DNA from: Phascolomyces articulosus
Lineage: Eukaryota; Mucoromycota; Mucoromycetes; Mucorales; Lichtheimiaceae
Direction: 5' to 3'
NCBI GenBank assembly: GCA_025677815.1
Contig: JAIXMP010000004.1
Span: forward strand, 1,488,001-1,552,000
DNA: 64,000 nucleotides
Positions 24,678-35,897 of the stretch are shown one piece after another. The translations under genes were made by a program, and so were the position numbers. Each line of letters opens with the position of its first letter. Within the stretch, counting starts at the first letter, position 1. Under the pieces are notes generated by a model, which searched no databases, was not told the origin of the DNA, and saw nothing but the letters and a program-made list of their open reading frames with translations.

Positions 24678-26972
24678 ATGCAAAATATTCATAGTGCCAA
24701 GCAAGATATAAAAAGTAGTAGTGCTGGTTCAAATTCATTATTGGTCGTTGATAAAAATTACCAGAACGATAAAGAATATGACGATGATCATACGAGTCAT
24801 ATCGACAAAAAATTATTGCGGCACTTGCTATTTAAAATAGATATGCGAGTAATTCCTCTTTTATCACTTTGCTATTTATCGTCGTGTCTTGATCGTGCCA
24901 ATATCGGTAGTTTTAATATTGACATATATAATAATTATTTAAAGTCAATGGGGATTATTATCGTACAGCAAGAATCCGATTCTTAACTAGCACAATACTA
25001 CGTACCATTTGTGTTTTTTTTATAAATTCTTTTATAGGCAACGCTAAAATAGCTGGCCTTACAGAGACAATCGATATTACTGAAAACGAATATAACGTTG
25101 CATTATCTATATTTTTTGCAGGATATGTATGGAAAAACTTATTTCCCAGTACAATTGATCAAGTATCTCGTCCCTTCTTCCTCCTTTTTTACGGAAAATC
25201 ATCAAGAGGACGAATGGGAGGAATAGTCGTCATTTAATTTGCTTGGATTAGAAACTCACATAAAGAAATCATTGCGTATTTGTTTTTATATATGCAGATC
25301 CTCTTTCAACTGCCATCGAATATATTACTTAACAAAATTGGACCCCGGATATGGATATCATGCATAATGGTTATGTTTGGTTGTGCTACAGCATCCATGG
25401 CAGCAGTAAAAAATGGGACCCAATTAATTATAGCTCGAATGTTTCTTGGTATTTGTGAGGTTTGCTGATTCTTTTTCTAATGGAAGATAGGAAGAGAGAG
25501 AACGAGAATCGTATCTAATTTACGTACGATAATAATTTATCTTATCTTGTTACAGTCTGGTCTGACACCAGCAATTACATTTTATGCATCAGTTTGGTAT
25601 ACCAAAGGTGAAATATCGAAACGTTTTGCAATCATGTTCGCCAACGGGACTATAGCAGGTGTGGTCGGTGGTTTTATGGAAAGTAGAGTATACTATTATG
25701 CTTATAACTTCTTTACCTTGGTGTTTCTATGGACACACTCATCATTATAGAGGAACAAGAGCAATATCTTTCGCTAGCGACTATATATAAGGCTCTAAAT
25801 TAATAATAATACTATGTCATATATTTTTTATATGTTATCTCAATAGGCATATGGAATTATGTTCATGGATCAGTATCAAGATTTATATGGTTGGCAATGG
25901 ATATTTCTTATTGAAGCATTTTTAACGATTGCGATTGGGATTGCTGTTTTTTTGTTTCTTCCTGATTTTCCCAATAATAATATTACATGTATTTTTTTTT
26001 CTGTTATTACTTCTCGAATGAAAGAAAAAAAAATCACTTTTTTACTAATCGCATGATAATATATACAATCCAATTTCTAGTCATGAATGCGGAAGAACGT
26101 CGAATTTTTTTGATTCACAAAGAAAATAGCCCAGCGTCTTTTGCTAAATTTGAAAAAGAGGAAGAAAATGATGAAAATACATCTTGGTGGATACCAATAA
26201 TACAGGCATTCAAGGATTGGCATGCACACGCTCTTGGCATACTTATGCTATGTACTTACATACCAGCCTACAGCATGGCATTCTTCATGCCTAGCATTAT
26301 ATATAATTTTGGCGTTTCACCACTGGTAACTCAATTAATGACAACGGTTCCAAACTTTGTAGGTAAGCAATAAGTTATTCTATTTTTTTTACCATATAAT
26401 ATGACATATACTTGTTGTATAGTTAAAATGACCTTGACATGTTTAACGTATACATAGCCTCTCTTTTGGGACTTGCTGTTGCTTTCAGTGTGGATTATTA
26501 TAAAGAAATTGGTCTTCACTCCGCTGCTTCATTATTGATCAGTATCATTGGTTTTGCATTAATGATCATCCTTAAAGACCAAGGAACCTATCCACTCTAT
26601 GCCGCTATCATCTTAGCGACAGCGGGGATAGGTCCCCTTAATGTCACTCTTGCATCTTGGCCATCTTGTAATTTTTCAGGCCGAATGAAACGCTCGGCAG
26701 CTATTGCCATCACGAATGCTTTTGGAAATATTGGTGGGGCTGTCTCGGGTCAACTTTTTCGAGAATCAGATGCTCCACAATATATTCATGGAAACATAGC
26801 AAGTTTGATCTTTGTTATTTGCTCATTTATTGGCTGTGTTGGAATTAAACTAGTCTATCGCCATGCCAATTTGAAAAGAGATACAATGGATGCAAGCGAA
26901 CGCGAAAATATTCTGGCCAAAGACAATGCCACTACACTTGGTGATAAGGTTGGTTTTTTGCGAAAAAAGTAA
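24678..26972 (+). CDS. MFS transporter, allantoate/ACS (DAL5-like) family (7 exons)
   Basis: Anion:cation symporter family member, a plasma-membrane carrier for small organic anions; relatives move allantoate, nicotinate, pantothenate or biotin-type solutes. Exons 24678-24906, 25038-25126, 25298-25459, 25556-25687, 25847-25988, 26081-26362 and 26458-26972 give 516 residues. Seen: hydrophilic N terminus, then LSSCLDRANIGNAKIAGL (the family's YLDRxNIGNA signature), QLPSNILLNKIGPRIW, FLGICESGLTPAITFYASVW with the family's E-x-G motif, then GWQWIFLIEA and a late DYYKEIG. About twelve membrane helices are expected. The donor of exon 4 (GTATAC at 25688) was chosen by phase. Substrate cannot be told from sequence. 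Confidence 0.9.
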
Positions 26973-28078
26973 AATAAAATTAAGTTTCTACTTGAATTCT
27001 AAACCTACACTTATACCCTGTTCTTATTATTTTCTCATAAATATACCATCATTTAACTTTATTATGACTAATAATATACAACAACCATGCACCTATTATA
27101 TATAGCATCCTGATTTTCGATATATATCCTGATCAGCATCACAAGCCTACATAAATCACTGCAGTTAATAGGAATAGAAATAATTACAGTCCATCTAAAA
27201 CCTTGCTTTTATAGTAATATTACAGTATTCAACAGGACCTTTCTTAACTTAGAAGCGGTATACAGAATATCTTTATATTGCTTTCATCTTTTATACAATT
27301 TAAACCCTTTTTCTCTCTTTTTTATATAACGTATTGATTATTAAACAATAAATGGTATCAAATGTTAGATTAGAATAATTCTAATATATTATTCAATTGT
27401 TACGGACTAAAACCTTTTATCAAACTACTATGCCATGAATTATTTGAACAGAACTCATTATCATACTACTATAAGTGATACCGCTGATATATTGTTTGCT
27501 AAGAAAAACGAAGGACCCTTATTTTATACTAATTATATTCAGCATTTTACGCAATAATGCATTAATTTCTTAGTACTACTCTGAACACCTATTTCATGTA
27601 GTCGGTATAACGGTGTGTGTAAAATTATGTATAGTATAAAAAAAATATGTAAGTCATTTTTACGAGCTCTTCATATAATAAATATATAAAGCCATCGTTA
27701 TATATGTATTACCGATAAACTTCTATGGCCGGCACACTTTAAATTGTAAGGCTTATATTCAGACGATCTTTGATAAACAACTTTGAGTGGTCCAATTCGA
27801 TTTGAAATAAATGTTAATGCAAATATTTTAAAACATTTAATTAGGAATTAATAATCAACGAATACTATCGTAGTAGGTAAGTAAATGCCACCTGGAATAG
27901 TTTGTTATCCTATCCACTCTTTCTTTTTTTTCTGGAAAAAAAAAGGATACCCTGATTGGCGTAAGCACGTCTAGAATTACTGCTTATCAAATATATTCGA
28001 AACTTACATCGATGTATGTCAAGCTTATGAGTTTTTTAAAAAAAAAATTTAACAGCTACTTAACGTACCCAAAAAAAA
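26973..28078. other. Intergenic between two MFS genes
   Basis: No gene supported. It may hold more diverged remains of the lost MCT-like copy whose terminal exon is at 28079-28190, but none could be aligned by eye. Confidence 0.4.
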
Positions 28079-28190
28079 GCATTGGGTTATCGTACAGACT
28101 CTCTTCTGGTGCACCAAGTGTATTGAGTTCTATTAACGCCGTTTTATTTAGATACATGCCTTTAATACAAACATGAAATTTTATTTACGC
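28079..28190 (+). pseudogene. Relic terminal exon of a lost MCT-like transporter copy (upstream)
   Basis: Starts with an A-run followed by GCATTGGGTTATCGTACA, nearly identical to the acceptor and first codons of the terminal exon at 31793. Further islands of identity follow (AGTGTATTG, TTTATTTAGAT, TTAATAC-AACATG). The reading frame is broken by indels and stops. It is a remnant of a tandem copy of the gene at 29372-31989. Confidence 0.75.
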
Positions 28191-29371
28191 TGAAAGATAT
28201 TCTCTGGAGACGGATACGCTTTTTATGTACATTACTTACACATGTTATGAAGTTCAGAATTACTTCAAAACCCTTGGCAGTCATTTAATAATAACTGTCA
28301 CCCATTAATAATTCCATTAAACAAAGAATCTGGCTATGTAATGAAAATGAAGTATTTTCTCTCTCTATTGTGTTGGTTCCTATTTTACACCCACCTCTTT
28401 ATTAGTTCATTTTATCATTTCACTTTACGATATACTTTAATATTATTATTTTAATGACCAAGATAAATAGAGAACACCAAATAATTCGGGTGGTTTAAGG
28501 CGAGTTGTTTTTTTTTTTTGGTATCAAGGAAGAATTCTATTTTAAAACCGATGGATGGTTCAAAATTTAAAAATATGATTATGCTATATTATGGGATCCG
28601 AGGGAGAGAATTTTGTGCTTCAATTTGTTTGAGGATTCTAATAGTGGATGCAATGACCCTTAAGGTAAGTTAATTTTTTTTGTATTAAGCTTAAGGTAAG
28701 TTGAAGATGCATTCGCTAGTCTGCAATCCCATTCTTATTGGCTCGGCATTTCAATAGATGCAGCAAAGTTTATTGAAGTTGAACTTCAACTTCAAAAAAT
28801 GTCTTGAAGCCATTTTCCTTCAACGTCACATGAAGTGTATTTTTGACCACATTTGAACAATGAGGTTCTTTATTCCTGCTTTTCTTGCTTTTTCCAACTC
28901 TTATACTTGAGAGGATGGGTCATAGTTAAAAAATTCAACTTTACTCTCATTCGCCGGCTTTTTATTCCACCGAGTTGCAAAATGCAGCTTCAACTTACTG
29001 TGATCGACACGTTATTATGCAAGCATGCAGAAGATCACTTCACGTTTTGCATGCGTAAATATGGCGTTCCAGCACAAATATTCAAATTACTGGCACCAGG
29101 AATAAAAAAAAAAGAATAGAATAGGGTATAAAGCAAACAAAGTATTTGTATATTTCTTTTTCGTATTTATTATTATTTGCTACACTACTATCGTAATATC
29201 AACGACTCAACACAAGACAATAAATAATATATCACAGCTGTTTCAGATTCTAGTGACACCATCCTGATACGTTTTGGTATGTATAAATAACCATAAATAT
29301 TCAAATCGTTGCGAAACTTACAGAAATGATTATTTCCCCACCTTTTTCATTTTTTAATACTACTATTCACA
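28191..29371. other. Intergenic with palindrome and an unrecognised short frame
   Basis: Includes a direct repeat of CTTAAGGTAAGTT (near 28660 and 28690), the palindrome at 28773-28795, and an open frame from an ATG near 28859 to 29119 containing MQLQLTVIDTLLCKHAEDHF. The frame looks mildly protein-like, but I recognise nothing in it. Confidence 0.4.
28773..28795. repeat. Perfect 11-bp palindrome
   Basis: TTGAAGTTGAA, one spacer base C, then TTCAACTTCAA. The two arms are exact reverse complements. It could be a dimeric protein binding site or a hairpin; no target gene is evident. Confidence 0.85.
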
Positions 29372-31989
29372 ATGAAAAACAGAAATTATATGTCAATGAG
29401 TAATCCAGAAGGATATAAAACCCAAGCAGCGTTTTCAACAGCGAAGGATGAACGGCAATCTGTCCTTGAAACTAAAGATAGCACTTCCAACCACCTAGAA
29501 GATCCCATGCATTATAATCAAGAAACATTAGAAGAGGACAACAATATTACTGCTGAACATAATGAAGAACAACAGTCAATTTATTTGCATAAAACAACAA
29601 CAGATGTTATGGATGGAAAACAGGCTTGGATCTTCCTTATGGCTCTTTTATTTACTGTCCTCTTTATAGGCTTACCCGCTATGTGGTAAGACCCATCATC
29701 ATGTTTCTTTGTATCAACTTCTTGTCAATATAGATTGTATTTTTTTAACACAATATTATTTTTATATTTTAAATTCGTGATATCTATAGGGGTATGTTAT
29801 TATTTATATACTACTTTATTAAATTGGCTTTAATAATTCAGAATGATATTTTTATTAAAGCTATTTTACTTATTTTTTAGGAGTGATGCAGGATTACTAT
29901 CTTAGAAACCAAATATTTTCTGAACCAAATTTAGTAATGCGACTGACATTTGTTGGGACATTATTTTATATATTTGCTGGAATGGGCGTATTTGTTGGGA
30001 ATATTATATATTCAGTCTTTGGGCTTACAGTGATTCATATTGCTGCAATTGTTCTTTTTGCAAGTGGATTAATCCTTGCATCTTTTTCCAATTCAGTAAG
30101 TAACAACAAGCTTAAGATCAAAAACGGTTTTATATACCTTTACTATATGAATTATAGATATGGCAACTTTTTATCACCTTTGGTTTTCTGAGTGGTACTG
30201 GAGCTGCTTTTACCATGACTGTTAGTAATCATGCCACTTTTTTTTTTATAACGAGATATCCTTATTCATTTTTGTTACTGCGAATTTAATTCATGATGTA
30301 AATTTAACAAATTTAAAGATTGGTTTTCGTTTGATCCCTATATGGTTTCTAAAATATCGTAGCACAGCAACAGGTAATTTTATTTATTTATTATTATGAT
30401 ATATGGCTGTAATCATGCATTAATTATTATCAAAATTTATATGAATTAATGATGATGATTGCTTTATTTATAAAACAGGCTTTTTAGCTTCGGGGATCCC
30501 AGCTAGTGGTGTTGTCTATCCATTACTTGTAAATAAATTGAATGCTACACTCGGCATTTCCTGGTAAAACCCTGTTTAGAAACCATAATAGAAACTTTAC
30601 ATTCAATGAGCTCAGTATATTGATATCCTTAATATTATACTCAACTGTTATAGGTCATATCGTGTACCTGCACTTATGTTCCTTACAGCTGCATTGGCTA
30701 CCTATCCCTTTATCAAAGAACCAAAACACATCAATAATGATATTAAACAGGATGAAGAGGGAAATATTACTGCATCCAGGGAGAATAAAGAGCCAGAAAA
30801 AAAGAAACAAGATACGCGTAAACTTATTCGGGATATGGTTGATACCAGAGTATTAAAAAATTTGAACCTTGTTCTTTACTGTACCATCAACATTTTATAT
30901 TACTACTCTTCATCAATGGTAAATATTTTTGTTCCTTGTAAGTAATTTAATGACCTTCATTGCTGTTATTCTGGTAGCTTATTTGATACATTGCTTGATG
31001 GTTTTAGTGAATAACCTTCCACTTCCCGTATAATATGACTAATATAATTATTACATAAAACGGTATGGGGAAATAGCTTCTGCCACGGCAATAGGGCTTT
31101 CCGATATACAAGGAGCTCTTGGATCCGCAGTTCTATTTGCTACAGGTGCAATAGGTGCTATCATATCTGGGTAAGATAAAAAAAATACATTGGGTGTATT
31201 CGTATACAACAATACATTGTGTTTGACGTATAATAATCATCCTATTGATTTATACCATTTATATTCCCAAACAAACAAAAAAAGTATACTAGCGGATAAA
31301 ATAGGGATATTCAATACGTTGATTTTATGCTTTACTACGGCCTCTTTAGCTACACTGATTATTTGGATCTTTGCGCATAGCGCTGTTACATTTTTTCTCT
31401 TTGTCGTGATTCATGGTTTGGTTTACCAAGCATTCTTTTCAGTTAGTAAGTAACACGTCCTTTCGTTGTTCAAAGAAATAATCCCGTTGAAAATATAAGA
31501 ACGAATCAAAAATAAATTTTGGGAAGGAACCCAAATAACAACATCACCGAGCGAAAGTACTCGTTTAGGTTGTTGGAACAAAAGATAACCACATTCTCTT
31601 TTCTCACCATGAACATTACAATATCAAATGGTAGTCAAGTAATAATAACATATTCTTTTTATATTAGCAACATCAGCTCTAATTACTATTGTTGGAATCG
31701 AACGTTACCCTGCTGGTAAGTGATGACTTGTTAGACTTTTTATTTCACATATTATATTTTATTAATACCTTGCAAAAAAAAAAAAAAAAAAGCATTGGGT
31801 TACCGTACACTTTCAAGCTCATTAAGTGTATTGGGCCCTTTTGTCGCCATCTATTTAGATTCTCTTAATACCAACATGGAGCCCTATTTCTATTGTAAAG
31901 TTTTTGCTGGAACCGGATATGGTTTATGTGCTTTGCTTGCACTTGTTATCAAATTTAGAATTACATCAACACCAATTGCAAATATTTAA
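29372..31989 (+). CDS. MFS monocarboxylate (MCT/MCH-like) transporter, 11 exons including a 2-nt microexon
   Basis: Monocarboxylate-porter-like carrier; fungal relatives (Mch5 type) include riboflavin and carboxylate transporters in the plasma membrane. Exons: 29372-29685, 29790-29791, 29881-30095, 30158-30220, 30319-30373, 30479-30563, 30654-30937, 31077-31170, 31285-31445, 31668-31715 and 31793-31989. They total 1518 nt, 505 residues, with all boundaries GT-AG. Hydrophilic residues 1-85, then AWIFLMALLFTVLFIGLPAM, W-GVMQDYYLRNQIF (the MCT motif near helix 1), GTGAAFTMT, WFLKYRSTATGFLASGIPAS, a charged central loop, SSATAIGLSDIQGALGSAVL, and ADKIGIFNTLI. The frame works only if the dinucleotide GG at 29790-29791 is a separate exon. 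Relics of two further copies flank it. Confidence 0.88.
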
Positions 31990-32093
31990 TGGTGAAAGCC
32001 ATCATTAAACTATCATGTATATACCATTATATTATAATATGGTCAAAATAATAAAAAGATTTAATCGTGTCATTTTATATTGACTGATGATAG

Positions 32094-32261
32094 GAACTAG
32101 GACTTTTTGTTGCTACTTATTTGGATTCTCTTGATGATAGTAAGAACAATACAAAACCCTATTTTTATCGTAAACTGGCTGCTGGATTAGGTTATGCACT
32201 CTGTGGATTATTAGCCCTTATTAAATTCAGAATGAAACCAAACCCTTTGATGAAAATTTAA
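32094..32261 (+). pseudogene. Relic terminal exon of a lost MCT-like transporter copy (downstream)
   Basis: Open for 55 codons to a TAA. It encodes ELGLFVATYLDSLDD and ALCGLLALIKFR, which align with VLGPFVAIYLDSLNT and GLCALLALVIKFR in the terminal exon of the gene upstream. It is preceded by an acceptor-like TGATGATAG, but its frame (phase 0) does not fit the exon before, so it is better read as a piece of a lost tandem copy than as an alternative last exon. Amino-acid similarity is high, so the loss is fairly recent or the exon was under selection until recently. Confidence 0.8.
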
Positions 32262-33019
32262 TAAAAGAGGGCAATTCGAGCCTAAAACATAAACATGAAC
32301 AAAGATGCAATTCTGGAGTCAGTAACTTTGGTTCCAATACTGTATTGGAAAATTCAACAAGGCTTTATTTCTCTGGTTTCGTTTGAAACAGCATTGCCTT
32401 GGTTAGAGGCAAACTAGATTTGATATTATCGGGTTGGGCGGGGTTGAGAGTAAGTGAGCTATCGGTACAGTGGATGGACATGATGTTAAAACAAAAGCAC
32501 TATAAGTAATGAATATGAAAAACCAAATAGGGTCAAGTTTTATTTATGAAATATGTAGATTTTGTTTTAAAATAAAGGAACGAGATCCAAAAAGAAAAGT
32601 ATGGAAATTATTTACATCTATTCCATATTAAATCATTTGCACCATAAGGGTAAAGTCGTAAAATCAGTATTTGATGGAGCGGGCTATATTATATAGAAGG
32701 TGTCATAAACCGAAACGGAACAACAAGAACCATGGGCCATAATTATATTGTCAACTGAAGCACCATATTCCCAGCCATTAAATTTTCTGTTTTTGGAAGA
32801 AGTTAACATACTCGGCTTTATTTTTCATGCACCGAGGTCTCGGGTACCGGTCTTTTATAATACTTTGCAATATAAAGAGGGTACACCACCACTCTCAGCT
32901 GGCGGGAAAGCGTGCGAAAGTTCCGTCCTTATTAGAAAGCCGCGCGTCTTCTTTTAAACCCGATTTTCCCTTATTCTTCTAACTTGTTTTCTTCTTTTCT
33001 TCAGAAAAAAAAAATAAAC
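32262..33019. other. Intergenic upstream of DUG1
   Basis: No gene seen. Probably promoter and leader of the dipeptidase gene; the last 100 nt are T/C-rich before an A-rich Kozak context. Confidence 0.45.
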
Positions 33020-34986
33020 ATGGTTGAACAATTTATTGAATACGTTGAAAAGCATCAAAATGACTTTATTGAACGTTTGCGTAAAGCAGTCGCTATTCCT
33101 AGGTAAGTTTTTATACTTTTTAAAGGAGAAAAGAAGAAGTGGGAAAAAATAACAAAGGTTTCCTTACTGTTCCTAACAAAAATCATATAACAATAGTGTG
33201 AGCAGCGATCCCAACCGTCGCCAAGATGTATTCCGCATGTCAGAATTCCTTATTGATGAATTAAAGGCACTTGGTGCTATTAATGTGGAAACACGCGATC
33301 CTGGTCAGCAAGATTTCCATGGTACTCCATTGCCCTTGCCACCTATTGTTTTGGCTACTGTTGGTAACGACCCTGCCAAGAAGACTATTCTTGTCTATGG
33401 TCACTACGACGTTCAGCCTGTAAGTACCTTTTTTTTACTGTAAAGGATAGGGATAGATAGCTGATGATAATAAACAAAATAATCTAAAACCTACTTTTTA
33501 TAATAGGCATTGTTGGAAGATGGATGGAACACTGATCCTTTCACTTTAGTTGAAAATGATAAGCAACAACTTTTGGGTCGTGGTAGTTCAGATGATAAGG
33601 GCCCCGTCTTGGGTTGGATCAATGTTGTAGAAGCACATAAGTCATTGGGTCTTGAAATGCCCGTCAACTTGAAATTCTGTTTGGAAGGCATGGAAGAATC
33701 TGGTTCAGAAGGTTTGGAACCTATTATTTACCAAGAAGCAGACAAATACTTTAAGGATGTGGATTCCGTATGTATTTCTGATAACTACTGGTTGGGTACA
33801 ACCAAACCTTGTTTAACTTATGGTTTGAGAGGTGTCTCTTACTTCCACCTGACTGTCCAAGGCCCTGCTCGTGATTTGCACTCGGGTGTCTTTGGTGGTA
33901 CCGTGCACGAGCCAATGACTGATTTGTTTGCTTTGATGAGCAAATTAGTCTCTCCTGATGGCAAGATTCTTGTTCCTGGTATTTACGATCAAGTTCGTCC
34001 TTTGACAGGTAAAGTAGAGGGATGAAAAGGAAAGAAAAAAAAAGGGCCGGTAAAAATGGGGATAAATTATATCCCCCTTTCTTCTTGGTTTATGAAAACA
34101 ACATTATACTCACATATTTTTTTAAAAAAAATGATGTGATTGTTTGTGGGAATTATTAATATTTATTAGATGCTGAGGAAAAGACCTATGATAACTTGGC
34201 CTTTGAAATGCATGAACTCCATGATGCTGTTGGCAGCGCCATCAACATTCATGACTCCGTTCGTGGTGTCTTGCAACACCGCTGGCGTTTCCCCTCCCTT
34301 TCCTTGCACGGTGTAGAAGGTGCCTTTTACAGTCCTGGTGACAAGACCGTCGTTCCTGCACGCGTTGTTGGCAAGTTCTCCATCCGTACTGTCCCTGATA
34401 TGGGATTGGACAAGGTTACTGAACTGGTTACCAAATATATCAATGATGAATTCAACAAATTGAATAGCAAGAACACTATGAAGATTGTATGCTCCCATGC
34501 TGGAAACCACTGGTTGGCTAGTCCTGAACATTGGAGCTATGGTAAATATTTTTATTTTACTTTCATCTTGGGAAGATTAAAATGGATGGTTTTATAAATG
34601 TATGTATGCTGATGTTTTATTATGATAGTTGCTGCTGCTAAGGCTGTTGAACGTGTATACAAGGTTAAGCCTGATTTAACTCGTGAAGGTGGCTCCATTC
34701 CTATCACCTTGACTTTCCAAGATGCATTGAAGCGTAATGTCTTGTTGTTGCCTATGGGCCGTGGTGATGATGTAAGTTTTTTTTTTTTTTTTTTGCTGTC
34801 TCTGTTACAGTGGTGGAATGGGGTGAGTTGAAATAAATGAAGAAAGTGCAAATACTAACCAAAATGATGATTATTTTATAGGGTGCTCACTCCATTAATG
34901 AAAAATTGGATCGTTCCAACTATGTTGAAGGTACCAAGTTGCTTGGTGCTTATTTGTATGAAATCGCAGCTGCAAAGGCTGAATAA
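33020..34986 (+). CDS. DUG1: Cys-Gly metallodipeptidase, M20 family (6 exons)
   Basis: Zinc/manganese dipeptidase of the CNDP2/Dug1 group; in yeast it cleaves Cys-Gly and, with Dug2-Dug3, takes part in cytosolic glutathione breakdown. Exons 33020-33102, 33197-33419, 33507-34008, 34170-34541, 34629-34771 and 34882-34986 give 475 residues (yeast Dug1 is 481). Metal and catalytic motifs visible: [11 protein letters not shown] (metal His and catalytic Asp), [10 protein letters not shown] (bridging Asp), [11 protein letters not shown] (catalytic Glu pair), DLHSGVFGG, and the late metal His in [10 protein letters not shown]. No signal peptide, so cytosolic. It lies about 0.9 kb upstream of the casein kinase gene on the same strand. 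Confidence 0.95.
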
Positions 34987-35679
34987 ACTTATTTATAGTT
35001 TATCATATCCTCTCCACCATCTACTTTTTTTATTTTAATATATAACAAATCATAAAAAAACAGTTGTTGGACCATGTATAAAAAATATTATTGTCTGTGA
35101 TGGGTCTTTTTTATTATTAATGATGTGGCATTCTCATGAATTCATTAAGCATTTATATTTTTTATTATGAGTATAATTATAAATAACTTATATCAAATGT
35201 TGCACATTTGATCCTTATTGTTTCCATGTTTATACATCATCTCTACATAATTTGTTTCAGAAACGTACAATTACTGCTTCTTGATCTAATAACAAATCAC
35301 CATTATCGTTTCTCTCTTGAATGACTTTTATCTGTTGTTATTTAAAAGATGTATATATATAACATTGACTCTTCTATCTTGTATGAGCGACCATCATGGT
35401 TAAAATATAGAAATGGAAATAGAATAATAATTTGTTTACATGTGGTACGTTGTTTAGATATATTCTCACACCCATAAATAAGAAGTTCTATTAGAATGTA
35501 TCAATAAACTATAGTTTAAAAATGATTGACATAACTTTAAAGAAGAGGGTATACTTTTTATAGAGAAAAAGAAGTATGAGGGACCCTGCACAAATTTGAC
35601 CATATCACAAAAAAAATTGTTCAATATGCGAGTTTTATAACCAATTTTGGATATTGATCCTCTACCCGTTTTCCAACTC

Positions 35680-35714
<35 letters not shown>

Positions 35715-35897
35715 CAGTGTAATACCCACACTCACACTCTTCTTGCTCTCTCTCTCTCCCCTACTTCTTTTCACTTTTACTCGTCCTTTCCTCCCTTCTC
35801 CCTTCCCTCCACCCTTATTTTTTTCTTTTTTGGCTGTTGTTGTTTTTTTTTCTACACTCTTAATTACACTTATAGGTCAACTTAATATACTTTTTAT
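34987..35897. other. Intergenic with 30-T tract
   Basis: Contains an uninterrupted run of 30 T at 35683-35712 followed by CT-rich leader sequence, the likely 5' region of the casein kinase gene. No coding sequence seen. Confidence 0.55.

Noticed and set aside
32094..32261. Alternative last exon of the MCT-like transporter
   Set aside because: It aligns to only the second half of the real terminal exon and its frame does not match the phase of the preceding exon; relic of a tandem copy is simpler.
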